A DNA stretch of 39,680 nt, taken from positions 1 to 39,680 of the forward strand of contig CADBBB010000009.1 of the NCBI GenBank assembly GCA_902792795.1. Reading direction: 5' to 3'. How positions within the stretch are numbered: the stretch's first letter is position 1; each line of letters starts with the position of its first letter. Positions 26,305-33,533 of the stretch are shown in pieces. A program made the translations under genes and the position numbers. Under the pieces are notes generated by a model. The model saw nothing but the letters and a program-made list of their open reading frames with translations, made no database searches and was not told the DNA's origin. Source of the DNA: an uncultured Spirochaetaceae bacterium. Lineage in GTDB: Bacteria; Spirochaetota; Spirochaetia; Treponematales; Treponemataceae.

Positions 26305-27134
26305 TGCTTGAGCAAGAATCATTTATTCCGTATGTCGGAGTAATCAAAGAAATGTTCGACGAAACTCCCGACGTAAAATCGTTCCGCGTAGTCGGCTTGG
26401 ACGGAAAAAAGCTCTTTGAGCACAAGCCCGGCCAGTGCGCGATGTTGATCGTTCCCGGAGTGGGCGAGTCGATGATTTCAATCACTTCTTCGCCGACGGT
26501 CCAGGAATACCAGCAGTTTTCAATCAAAAAGTGCGGCTGCGTCACAAGCTGGCTCCACGCCGCCAAGCCCGGAACGCAAATCTGCGTCCGCGGCCCGATT
26601 GGAAACGGCTTCCCGGTTGACACGACATTCAAAGGCAAGGACATCTTGGTAATCGCCGGCGGAATCGGCTTGGCTCCGGTTCACTCGGTCGTTGACTACA
26701 TGCTTGCCCACCGTTCCGACTACGGAAAAATCCAGGTCATCTACGGTTCAAGAAGCAAGGCCGACCTTGTTTTCCTAAAGCAGCTTCAGGAAGAATGGGC
26801 CCACGCCCCCAACCTTAAGCTTGACTTGACGATTGACCGCGCCGAAGAAGGCTGGGACGGCCACGTTGGCTTTGTTCCGCCTTACGTGACCGAGATGAAT
26901 CCTGATCCCAGCATGACTGTCATTATGTGCGGCCCGCCGATTTTGATTCACTTGTCGCTTGACGCTCTTAAAAAGCTTGGCTTTAAGGACGACAACGTCT
27001 TTACAACGCTTGAGATGCGCATGAAGTGCGGAATCGGAAAGTGCGGAAGGTGCAATGTAGGAAACAAGTTCGTCTGCAAGGACGGCCCTGTGTTCAGTTT
27101 TACGCAGCTGGCGGATTTGCCGCCTGAATATTAA
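26304..27134 (+). CDS. flxA: FlxA-like NAD(H)/FAD-binding reductase subunit
   Basis: A 276-residue member of the ferredoxin-NADP reductase fold, as in sulfhydrogenase gamma and anaerobic sulfite reductase B subunits. FAD-binding SITSSPT is at 59-65 and the NAD(P)-binding AGGIGLAP at 118-125. A C-terminal four-cysteine [2Fe-2S] site CGIGKCGRC...C is at 242, 247, 250 and 258. It is the predicted entry point for electrons from NADH into the complex. It has 1-bp overlap with flxB and a 12-bp gap to frdB. Confidence 0.87.
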   Translation: MLEQESFIPYVGVIKEMFDETPDVKSFRVVGLDGKKLFEHKPGQCAMLIVPGVGESMISITSSPTVQEYQQFSIKKCGCVTSWLHAAKPGTQICVRGPIGNGFPVDTTFKGKDILVIAGGIGLAPVHSVVDYMLAHRSDYGKIQVIYGSRSKADLVFLKQLQEEWAHAPNLKLDLTIDRAEEGWDGHVGFVPPYVTEMNPDPSMTVIMCGPPILIHLSLDALKKLGFKDDNVFTTLEMRMKCGIGKCGRCNVGNKFVCKDGPVFSFTQLADLPPEY

Positions 27135-27146
27135 TAGGAGAACGAT

Positions 27147-27833
27147 ATGGCAGAGACTAAAAAGGAAATGGCCACAATTTACATTTTTGGAAAAAAATAC
27201 GACGTTCCCGCCGAATTGACGATTATGAACGCCATGGAATACGCGGGCTACCAGCTTAAGCGCGGATGCGGTTGTCGCAACGGCTTTTGCGGCGCCTGCG
27301 CCACGATTTATCGCATTGAAGGAAGCAACGACTTGCTCACGGGCTTGGCCTGTTCCACAAAAGTGCAGAACGGAATGTACATCGCGACGCTTCCCTTCTT
27401 CCCGCTTGTAAAGCAGGTTTACGACATCAACAAGATTAAGCCCGAGCAGTCAGTCATGATGCAGCTTTACCCGGAGATTTACTCTTGCGTTGGCTGCAAC
27501 GCCTGCACCCGCGCCTGTCCGCAGGAACTCAACACGATGCAGTACATCGCCTACGCCCAGCGCGGAGACTTCGCCAAGTGCGCCGACCTTTCGTTTGACT
27601 GCGTTATGTGCGGCTGCTGCTCTAGCCGCTGCCCGGCCGGAATCAGCCACCCGCAAGTGGCCGAGCTTGCCCGCCGCATCAACGGAAAGTACTTGCAGCC
27701 CCAGGCCCAGCACCTTCTTGACCGCGTTAAGGAAATCGAAAGCGGAAAGTGCGAGAAGGCGATTCAAAAGATGATGAAAGAGCCCTTGGACAAAATCAAG
27801 GAACTCTACAACACTCGCGATATTGAGAAATAA
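27147..27833 (+). CDS. frdB: Fumarate reductase/succinate dehydrogenase-type iron-sulfur subunit
   Basis: A 228-residue FrdB/SdhB-like electron carrier. The N-terminal [2Fe-2S] domain has C41, C43, C48, C51 and C69. The C-terminal half has CVGCNACTRACP (114-125) and CVMCGCCSSRCP (152-163). Both of the latter are full CxxCxxCxxxCP motifs, so both probably hold [4Fe-4S] clusters, rather than the [3Fe-4S] seen in classic membrane-bound enzymes. No membrane anchor gene (FrdC/D, SdhC/D) is in the operon. AGGAG precedes the ATG. Confidence 0.85.
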   Translation: MAETKKEMATIYIFGKKYDVPAELTIMNAMEYAGYQLKRGCGCRNGFCGACATIYRIEGSNDLLTGLACSTKVQNGMYIATLPFFPLVKQVYDINKIKPEQSVMMQLYPEIYSCVGCNACTRACPQELNTMQYIAYAQRGDFAKCADLSFDCVMCGCCSSRCPAGISHPQVAELARRINGKYLQPQAQHLLDRVKEIESGKCEKAIQKMMKEPLDKIKELYNTRDIEK

Positions 27834-27847
27834 GGAAGGAGACGAAT

Positions 27848-29485
27848 ATGTACGGAAATTACCTTGACAAAGCCGCGAAAATCGTTGAAAAGAAACGCGA
27901 GGCGAACTTAAAATTTGAACACGCCCGTCTTACGGCGGAAGAAAAGGACGACCTTCTTTTGAAGTTCCACCCGGACCGCATCAAGAAGCAGTTTGTGGAA
28001 CTCAAGATTGGCCCCAACAAGGGACAGAAGGCCCCGATCGAGTTGGCTGAAATGCTTCAGGCCAAGCCCCGCGTGGAGCCTGACAAGATCGACCTTGACC
28101 ACATCGACTACGAAGCCGACGTTTTGGTTATCGGCGGAGGTGGAGCCGGAACAAGCGCCGCGATTATGGCCAGCGAGGCCGGCGCCAAAGTTTTGCTCGT
28201 GACAAAGCTCCGCGTTGGCGACGCCAACACGATGATGGCCGAAGGCGGAATCCAGGCTGCCGACAAGCCCAACGACTCTCCGGCCCAGCACTACCTTGAC
28301 GCTTTTGGCGGCGGCCACTTTGACGGAAAGCCCGAATTGGTTTACACATTGGTGAACAAGGCGCCGTCCGTAATCAAATGGCTCAACGACCTTGGCGTTG
28401 AATTTGACAAGGAAGCCGACGGAACGATGGTGACAACGCACGGCGGCGGAACAAGCCGCAAGAGAATGCACGCCTGCAAAGACTATTCAGGCGCTGAAAT
28501 CATGCGCACGCTCCGCGACGAGACTTTTAACCGCAAGGACAAAATCACGGTGGTTGATTTTACCGCCGCCATCGAATTGATTAAAAACGAAAAAGGCGAG
28601 GCCGCTGGCGCCGTCTTGATGAACATGGAGACAAACGAGCTTCGCATCGCCAAGGCCAAGGTTGTAATCATCGCCACAGGCGGCGCGGGACGAATGCACT
28701 ACCAGGGCTTCCCCACGTCAAACCACTACGGCGCCACGGCCGACGGCCTTGTAATCGCCTACCGCGCGGGCGCAAAGCTGCTCTACCAGGACAGCTTGCA
28801 GTACCACCCGACAGGAGCCGCTTACCCGACTCAGATTCTTGGAAAGCTCGTCACGGAAAAAGTCCGCTCGCTTGGAGCCAAGCTCATCAACAAGGACGGC
28901 GAGGTTTACATTCACCCGCTTGAAACTCGCGACGTAAACGCTTCGGGCATTATCCGCGAAGTTCGCGAAGGCCGCGGCGTTAAGAACGACGTTCAGGACG
29001 CGGTTTGGCTTGACACTCCGATGATTGAAATGATTCACGGCGAGGGAACGATTTTGAAGTCAATCCCGGCCATGTACAAGATGTTCATCAAGTACGGAAT
29101 CGACATCCGCAAGGAGCCGATTTTGGTTTATCCGACGCTCCACTACCAGAACGGCGGCGTTGAGATTGACAAGACTTGCCACACTAACGTCGCGAACCTT
29201 TTGGTTGCCGGCGAAGCCTCTGGCGGCGTTCACGGAACAAACCGCTTGATGGGAAACAGCTTGCTTGACGTTGTGGTCTTTGGACGCGAAGCCGGAATCG
29301 AAGCCGGAAAGATGTTCAAGAAAATCAAGCTTTCAAAGGAACTTTCATTGAAGCACGTGAAGGACTTTGAAAAGGCCAGAACCGCCGCCAAAATCAAGGG
29401 CAACGCGGTCTCTCCCAAGCTTCTTCCGCGCTACACTCACGGAAACCCGGAGTTTGAAAAGGAGATTCCCGGCGCGAGCAAGTAA
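27848..29485 (+). CDS. frdA: Fumarate reductase-type flavoprotein subunit
   Basis: A 545-residue FAD protein of the FrdA/SdhA/L-aspartate oxidase family. Residues 1-88 are an extra N-terminal extension. FAD binding is by VLVIGGGGAGTSAA (from 93). Active-site elements: HGGGTSRKR (198-206), YHPTG (H320), LETRDV (R361), LHYQNGG (H432) and GEASGGVHGTNRLMGNS (455-471). The histidine that covalently binds FAD in membrane Frd/Sdh is replaced: the segment reads ANTMMAEGG with N127, so FAD is probably noncovalent. Linkage to Hdr-Flx, fumarase and an MDH-like enzyme supports fumarate as substrate; aspartate oxidase is less likely. A strong terminator follows. Confidence 0.88.
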   Translation: MYGNYLDKAAKIVEKKREANLKFEHARLTAEEKDDLLLKFHPDRIKKQFVELKIGPNKGQKAPIELAEMLQAKPRVEPDKIDLDHIDYEADVLVIGGGGAGTSAAIMASEAGAKVLLVTKLRVGDANTMMAEGGIQAADKPNDSPAQHYLDAFGGGHFDGKPELVYTLVNKAPSVIKWLNDLGVEFDKEADGTMVTTHGGGTSRKRMHACKDYSGAEIMRTLRDETFNRKDKITVVDFTAAIELIKNEKGEAAGAVLMNMETNELRIAKAKVVIIATGGAGRMHYQGFPTSNHYGATADGLVIAYRAGAKLLYQDSLQYHPTGAAYPTQILGKLVTEKVRSLGAKLINKDGEVYIHPLETRDVNASGIIREVREGRGVKNDVQDAVWLDTPMIEMIHGEGTILKSIPAMYKMFIKYGIDIRKEPILVYPTLHYQNGGVEIDKTCHTNVANLLVAGEASGGVHGTNRLMGNSLLDVVVFGREAGIEAGKMFKKIKLSKELSLKHVKDFEKARTAAKIKGNAVSPKLLPRYTHGNPEFEKEIPGASK

Positions 29486-29507
29486 GCGCGCGTTGTAGTA
29501 GAAGAAA

Positions 29508-29543
29508 CAAAAGGCGGCGTTTTTCAACGCCGCCTTTTGTTTT
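29508..29543. terminator. Strong bidirectional terminator at the end of the frd operon
   Basis: A 14-bp perfect stem (29508-29521 with 29526-29539, loop TTTC) flanked by A-rich and T-rich tracts. It ends the plus-strand operon and lies at the 3' end of the minus-strand gene at 29542-29991. Confidence 0.9.
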
Positions 29544-29991
29544 ATGCGCGTTTACGTTGTTTTTTGGTGTTCAGCCACTTGTCAGTTTCGCCGTAAATGT
29601 TGAATTTTGGATTGTATTTTGAATCCCAATTCTGCCGCATAAGATAGCGCCTTTTATTTTCCGCCCAAGGTTCCACTTCAATTTCTCGATGATTGTCGTC
29701 AAAGACGCGAATGAACAAGTGATGCATTCCAGTTTTTTCGTTGTAGTTGCGAACAATTCCGCAATCGTCTTTTCGTTCGGGATAGCATTTGTCCCAAGCC
29801 AACTTGAAAAGACAAGAGTAATCAATGCAATTAACAAGACCGTCACCGTTGTAGTCGTAAACTCCGCCTTGCGCTTCTTTGAGCGTCGCGAGAATCATTT
29901 TGTGCGTCCGTTCCGATGCGTTGCGCGCGAATAGGGGTAGAGAGGAAAGGAGTAGTGTGGAAAACAAGAGAAAAATGTGTTTTATTGGCAT
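29542..29991 (-). CDS. Secreted protein with dockerin/EF-hand-like calcium motif
   Basis: A 149-residue hypothetical protein. The start is the ATG at 29991 (a TTG five codons earlier is possible). Residues 1-22 are a signal peptide (MPIKHIFLLFSTLLLSSLPLFA). The segment YDYNGDGLVNCIDYS matches the DxNxDGxxxxxD calcium-loop pattern found in dockerin repeats and EF hands, but only one copy is present, so a true cellulosomal dockerin is unlikely. The rest is basic and unrecognised, ending in KKQRKRA. It is the last of five closely spaced minus-strand genes. Confidence 0.65.
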   Translation of the reverse strand: MPIKHIFLLFSTLLLSSLPLFARNASERTHKMILATLKEAQGGVYDYNGDGLVNCIDYSCLFKLAWDKCYPERKDDCGIVRNYNEKTGMHHLFIRVFDDNHREIEVEPWAENKRRYLMRQNWDSKYNPKFNIYGETDKWLNTKKQRKRA

Positions 29992-30015
29992 TTGATTTTT
30001 ATGCAATACTAATTC

Positions 30016-30744
30016 TCAAGGATTCAATAATGAATAATTATAAATTGCTATTCCAAAACCGATTACCGCGGCTATAGCGAATAAAAATGCCCAAACAACC
30101 GCATTCTCTGCTTTTAGTTTCTGATCTTCAAAAGCAGATTTCCAATGCTCGACTTCGCTTTCTTTTTTTTCGGGAATTGCTGGCTCTGTAATAGGTTCTG
30201 GTGGCGTTTTCGTTTGCAAATCTGTTTCGGATTGCGGTTTGTTTGTTTGCTCTTCTGCTTGTTGTTTCTCTTTAAGTCTGGATTGCAAAAAATGCTGGTA
30301 AGCGTCTTCGCCGTACATCTTTCGCAAAAGATACGCTCTCTCTTTTATTTTTATGTCTTTTAGCAATTCATTGTAAGATACATTTTCAGTTTCGATTTTG
30401 TTTTGTGGGGCTACTTGTGGCTTGTCTTCAACAGATTCCTGCTCTTTGATTGTCTCTGGGGGAGAGGCGACTTCTTTTACAGAATCTATTTTCTGCTCTT
30501 GCTCTTTTGTCGTTTTTGTTTTTGGTGTTTTTTTCGATGAAGAAGCAGGCTTTCGTTCATTTTTTTCTTCCCAAACTTTGCTTCCGCAGTTTGCGCAAAA
30601 AACAGAATCAGCTTCTAATTCTGCGCCACATTTTTTGCAGAATTTGATTTCTTCTTTTGTGGCTTTTTCAGTGGCATTCTTTCCGCAGTTGGAACAAAAT
30701 GCCGCGTCATCGTCTAATTTGTTTCCGCAATGAACACAAAACAT
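30016..30744 (-). CDS. Double zinc-ribbon protein with C-terminal membrane anchor
   Basis: A 242-residue protein. The ATG at 30744 has AAGGAG upstream and gives a zinc-ribbon at residue 1; the frame is open further up but without a better start. Two zinc ribbons: C3, C6, C17, C20 and C36, C39, C50, C53 (FCxxCG pattern). A long Lys/Glu/Thr/Pro-rich charged linker follows, with probable coiled coil around 185-210, and a single hydrophobic helix at about 215-236 (WAFLFAIAAVIGFGIAIYNY). Function unknown; likely a cytoplasmic-facing tail-anchored protein. Confidence 0.7.
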   Translation of the reverse strand: MFCVHCGNKLDDDAAFCSNCGKNATEKATKEEIKFCKKCGAELEADSVFCANCGSKVWEEKNERKPASSSKKTPKTKTTKEQEQKIDSVKEVASPPETIKEQESVEDKPQVAPQNKIETENVSYNELLKDIKIKERAYLLRKMYGEDAYQHFLQSRLKEKQQAEEQTNKPQSETDLQTKTPPEPITEPAIPEKKESEVEHWKSAFEDQKLKAENAVVWAFLFAIAAVIGFGIAIYNYSLLNP

Positions 30745-30749
30745 AATTT

Positions 30750-31361
30750 TTACTCCTTGGAATTTTCGCCAATATTTGAGCTTAAAATTTCTTTTTTTGC
30801 CTTTTTTACGGTTTTTGAAAAGCCATATAGAGTGCAAACGAAAATTACACCGCAAAAAGTTAAAAGCAGTCCATTTGTTGTTACATCAGATTCGGCATAG
30901 CCGACATATGTCCACATTTCATTTGCTTTGGCAAGTCTGCCAGAATTATCCCCGTACCAAGTGGAATTGCTTTTGCTGTCCGTGTCATATTGCGCTTGCG
31001 CCGCTTCATTTTTATAATATTTTAACGCATTGTACGCTTCTGATGTTCTATAAATTTGAATGCAACAGAATATAAACTCAACAATCAACAATGCAATCAG
31101 CGCAGATACAGTTTTGTTGCTTTTTGCAAGAGTGCCTAAAGTTTGGTCGCTTCGTGAATTAAAATTATTCTGATTTTTGACGGTATCAGTGGAATTGTCT
31201 GTTATGATTTGCGTCGTTTCATTTTGTTGATTGTTTTCAACAATTTCTATCTTCTGATTCTCAAGAACTTTTTCAACAGAGGCTCCTGCAAGTTGTTTTC
31301 CACATTTTGAACAAAACTTGGAGCCATCTCTCAACTCTTTTCCGCAATATTTACAAAACAT
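30750..31361 (-). CDS. Zinc-ribbon membrane protein
   Basis: A 203-residue protein with an N-terminal zinc ribbon (C3, C6, C17, C20; MFCKYCGKELRDGSKFC). A Gln/Asn/Thr-rich linker follows, then two membrane helices (about 84-103 and 163-182) with a roughly 60-residue intervening loop. It shares the N-terminal FCxxCGKxL...FCxxCGK pattern with its downstream neighbour, only 5 bp away, suggesting a duplicated N-terminal module. Function unknown. GAGGAATT precedes the ATG. Confidence 0.68.
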   Translation of the reverse strand: MFCKYCGKELRDGSKFCSKCGKQLAGASVEKVLENQKIEIVENNQQNETTQIITDNSTDTVKNQNNFNSRSDQTLGTLAKSNKTVSALIALLIVEFIFCCIQIYRTSEAYNALKYYKNEAAQAQYDTDSKSNSTWYGDNSGRLAKANEMWTYVGYAESDVTTNGLLLTFCGVIFVCTLYGFSKTVKKAKKEILSSNIGENSKE

Positions 31362-31391
31362 AATTCCTCTTTTTTTTTATTATAAATTACT

Positions 31392-31682
31392 TCATTTTCG
31401 CTTATTGCAAAGTGAAATAAATTCCTTAAAATGTTCCAACCCTTTTAAGGTCCTTTCATTGTCATTCTGAGGCAGTAATGAATTCTTTTCACCTCCTTTA
31501 CTGTATTGTTGAAAAATCAATTCTATTTTGTCTGCAAGATTTTCTACAGTTGTTTTTTCCGTACATGCAATTTTCTCAACTGCATTCGTGTAGTCTGTAA
31601 TTGAACAATGTTTGTCATCAATGGACTTTATGCTATATCCAAGGGAATACAAATATAAATGATAACGACTTAGCAAATTCAT
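31392..31682 (-). CDS. Small hypothetical protein
   Basis: A 96-residue protein starting at MNLLSRYHLYLYSLG. I chose the ATG at 31682, because GGAGG lies 11 bp upstream; an ATG at 31727 would overlap the previous gene. No signal peptide, membrane segment or known motif. It is mostly helical and charged. Same strand and spacing as neighbours, so probably in the same operon. Confidence 0.5.
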   Translation of the reverse strand: MNLLSRYHLYLYSLGYSIKSIDDKHCSITDYTNAVEKIACTEKTTVENLADKIELIFQQYSKGGEKNSLLPQNDNERTLKGLEHFKEFISLCNKRK

Positions 31683-31713
31683 TTTTTTTTGTTCCTCCGA
31701 ACTATGGAAAATG

Positions 31714-32097
31714 CTAGAAATAAACATAACTCATTCCTACGCTCCACCATGTATAATTTCTAACGCTATCTATTTTAACTAGAATATTCATAAGTTTTAT
31801 GGAGTTTTGTGATGTAATAATCGCAAGTGTAATGCCGTATACGTCTCCGACATTTGCGTCATATTCATTCAACGCGCTTCCAACAAGTTGACTCTCAAGA
31901 CGAGTCAATTTTCCTACTTCATATACATCTCCATCCATCATCATATCTGCTCGTCGACTTTTTAGAATGCCATTAATATTTAAACTATTAGCTTTACCAA
32001 TATAAGTCGCTCCAGCTCTATTGCCATATGCGTCTTGAAATGCAAAGCATAAGCTTGTTAAGGCGCATAAGAAAGTAAATAAAATAATCTTTTTCAT
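31714..32097 (-). CDS. Small secreted hypothetical protein
   Basis: A 127-residue protein with a clear signal peptide (MKKIILFTFLCALTSLCFAFQ, cleavage near 19). The mature part is mixed alpha/beta with no recognised domain and ends in aromatic residues (WWSVGMSYVYF), the type of ending seen in outer-membrane beta proteins. It is 10 bp downstream of the larger secreted protein at 32108-32935. Confidence 0.6.
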   Translation of the reverse strand: MKKIILFTFLCALTSLCFAFQDAYGNRAGATYIGKANSLNINGILKSRRADMMMDGDVYEVGKLTRLESQLVGSALNEYDANVGDVYGITLAIITSQNSIKLMNILVKIDSVRNYTWWSVGMSYVYF

Positions 32098-32107
32098 AAT
32101 CTAACTC

Positions 32108-32935
32108 CTATTCCAAAGACTTTAACGCAAGGTCACGAATTTCTTGAGGAACTGAATAATATTGATAAACAGCTCCAGAATATGCGTCTCTTATATTCCC
32201 ATTAAAATCAACGACATATCCATAAACTTCTCTGCCGTCGTCATAATATATATGGCGAACTTCTTCAATAAGTGGCGGTTCATATGCTCCACCGCGACGA
32301 CCATTGCCACGGCCGCCACGACTGTTTCCCGTTGCGCTAAGCGGACAGTTTTGATGACGCAACATATATAATCGTTGCTCAAAAGTTAGCTCATTGTTAG
32401 ATGGACCGCCTATTTTTGGAACTATAGCGTTTCCAATTGAATCTCCTATTTCATCTATAGTTTTCATTGTGTCTTCCCTTTTTTCTTTCGACGCAATATA
32501 CGCTGGATGCGATTCGTCAAAGAAATCCATGAAGGCATATCTAATCTTTTTTCCTTTGTTAGTGAGTGTGCCACGTCGAATTTGTTTTTCATTGTGTATG
32601 AATGTTATTCCGTAAACAGCGCCCATTTCATTCATAATAGCTGATATTTTTTGAATGTCTTCATTTTCATCGGCTTGGTGCCATTTTGTACAAAATCCAT
32701 AATCCTGTTCTGTTTTGGCAGGTAAAGCTCCTGGCCAAACGCTATATCCGTCCCATTGGCTTTTGTCATTCGCGTATTTTTTTGCGTCATTCCATTCTTT
32801 GAAAAATAAAATTTTGCCGATGTTTCCATCTGGCAGAATCATGTTTTCTTCAATTCGCACTGCATTGTAGTCTTCCGCGAATACTCCCAGTGCACAAACC
32901 GCCAGCAAAATTCCTAAAGTGAAAATCCTTTTCAT
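32108..32935 (-). CDS. Secreted hypothetical protein
   Basis: A 275-residue protein. Signal peptide MKRIFTLGILLAVCALGVFA, then a domain with several Trp/Tyr residues. A Gly/Arg-rich stretch (SRGGRGNGRRGGAYEPP) precedes a C-terminal YDDGREVYGYVVDFNGNIRDA region. Family not recognised. GGAGG precedes the ATG. It is the first gene of the minus-strand island operon and is transcribed divergently from the XRE regulator at 33038. Confidence 0.62.
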   Translation of the reverse strand: MKRIFTLGILLAVCALGVFAEDYNAVRIEENMILPDGNIGKILFFKEWNDAKKYANDKSQWDGYSVWPGALPAKTEQDYGFCTKWHQADENEDIQKISAIMNEMGAVYGITFIHNEKQIRRGTLTNKGKKIRYAFMDFFDESHPAYIASKEKREDTMKTIDEIGDSIGNAIVPKIGGPSNNELTFEQRLYMLRHQNCPLSATGNSRGGRGNGRRGGAYEPPLIEEVRHIYYDDGREVYGYVVDFNGNIRDAYSGAVYQYYSVPQEIRDLALKSLE

Positions 32936-32950
32936 TTAACGCCTCCGTTT

Positions 32951-32999
32951 TTTACTCATTATAAATGAGCGTTGTAATTATTATATACTCATTTATAAT
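32951..32999. promoter_or_regulatory. Divergent promoters with paired operator-like palindromes
   Basis: Operator 1 is CTCATTATAAATGAG (32955-32969), with perfect 6-bp arms. Operator 2, CTCATTTATAAT (32988-32999), matches 12 of 15 bases of operator 1 on the other strand, 33 bp away. The plus-strand promoter TTGTAA (32972-32977)-16-TATAAT (32994-32999) drives the XRE gene and its -10 is inside operator 2. On the minus strand a TATAAT lies inside operator 1, facing the secreted-protein operon. Confidence 0.6.
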
Positions 33000-33037
33000 T
33001 TATATCAATAGAAAAGAATTTCATTTAAACTGAGCGC

Positions 33038-33388
33038 ATGGCTGATTACCATAAATGTTTTATAGAAAATATGAAGTTTTATCGCAAGAAAAAGGGGCTT
33101 TCGCAGGCTCAACTTGCGGAATCTTGCGATGTTTCAAATGGAACCATAGGCAATATTGAGTGCGGCCTTACAAAGCCTTCTTTTGACTTGATTTTGCAAA
33201 TTGCGGAAGTTTTGGAAATTAAGCCTGAACTCTTGTTCGTTGGCGATGATAATACTGAATTTAAAAAAGAACAGTCTGACAAATTTTCAAAAGAACAACT
33301 AAAAAGAATAAAGGCGGCCTTTTCTTCCGCCGCCTCAGCCGCGCTTGATGAATTAAAAGCGGACGCTAACAATACCACACAAAAATAA
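33038..33388 (+). CDS. XRE-family helix-turn-helix transcriptional regulator
   Basis: A 116-residue protein. Residues 7-66 form a Cro/C1-type HTH: MKFYRKKKGLSQAQLAESCDVSNGTIGNIECGLTKPS, with the recognition helix around VSNGTIGNIE. The C-terminal 40 residues are charged and Ala-rich, perhaps for dimerisation. No effector or peptidase domain. Divergent orientation and the palindromes over both promoters suggest that it represses itself and the minus-strand operon. The ribosome site is weak. Confidence 0.85.
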   Translation: MADYHKCFIENMKFYRKKKGLSQAQLAESCDVSNGTIGNIECGLTKPSFDLILQIAEVLEIKPELLFVGDDNTEFKKEQSDKFSKEQLKRIKAAFSSAASAALDELKADANNTTQK

Positions 33389-33409
33389 TTTCTTTGTTTG
33401 CCATAAATT

Positions 33410-33431
33410 TTTACTCAGTCCATTGAGTAAA
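33410..33431. promoter_or_regulatory. Palindrome TTTACTCA-N6-TGAGTAAA after the XRE gene
   Basis: Perfect 8-bp arms. The half-site TTTACTCA also begins operator 1 at 32951-32958, so this may be a third binding site for the XRE protein, or a hairpin ending its transcript. No T run follows. Confidence 0.4.
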
Positions 33432-33492
33432 GTCAAGAGGGAAGAGGCTCTTTGTCATTCGGGACGCTCTAGCAAGCAAGCCCCCTCTGCGC

Positions 33493-33498
33493 TATAAT
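33493..33498 (+). promoter_or_regulatory. -10 element TATAAT for the HAD lipoprotein gene
   Basis: A consensus -10 lies 36 bp before the ATG; no convincing -35 is visible. Confidence 0.35.
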
Positions 33499-33533
33499 AA
33501 AAGGCGTCTTTACAAACAATCAAAGAGGTGTTT

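Noticed and set aside
18236-29485. Hydrogenase (Mvh) partner for the Hdr complex
   Set aside because: Only the MvhD-type subunit is present; no MvhA/G nickel-binding or small subunit motifs, and FlxA-like NADH-binding sequence is present instead.
30145-30733. Plus-strand Phe/Cys-rich ORFs
   Set aside because: They are antisense to the zinc-ribbon gene with its Lys/Glu-rich linker; hydrophobicity is an artefact of the complement.
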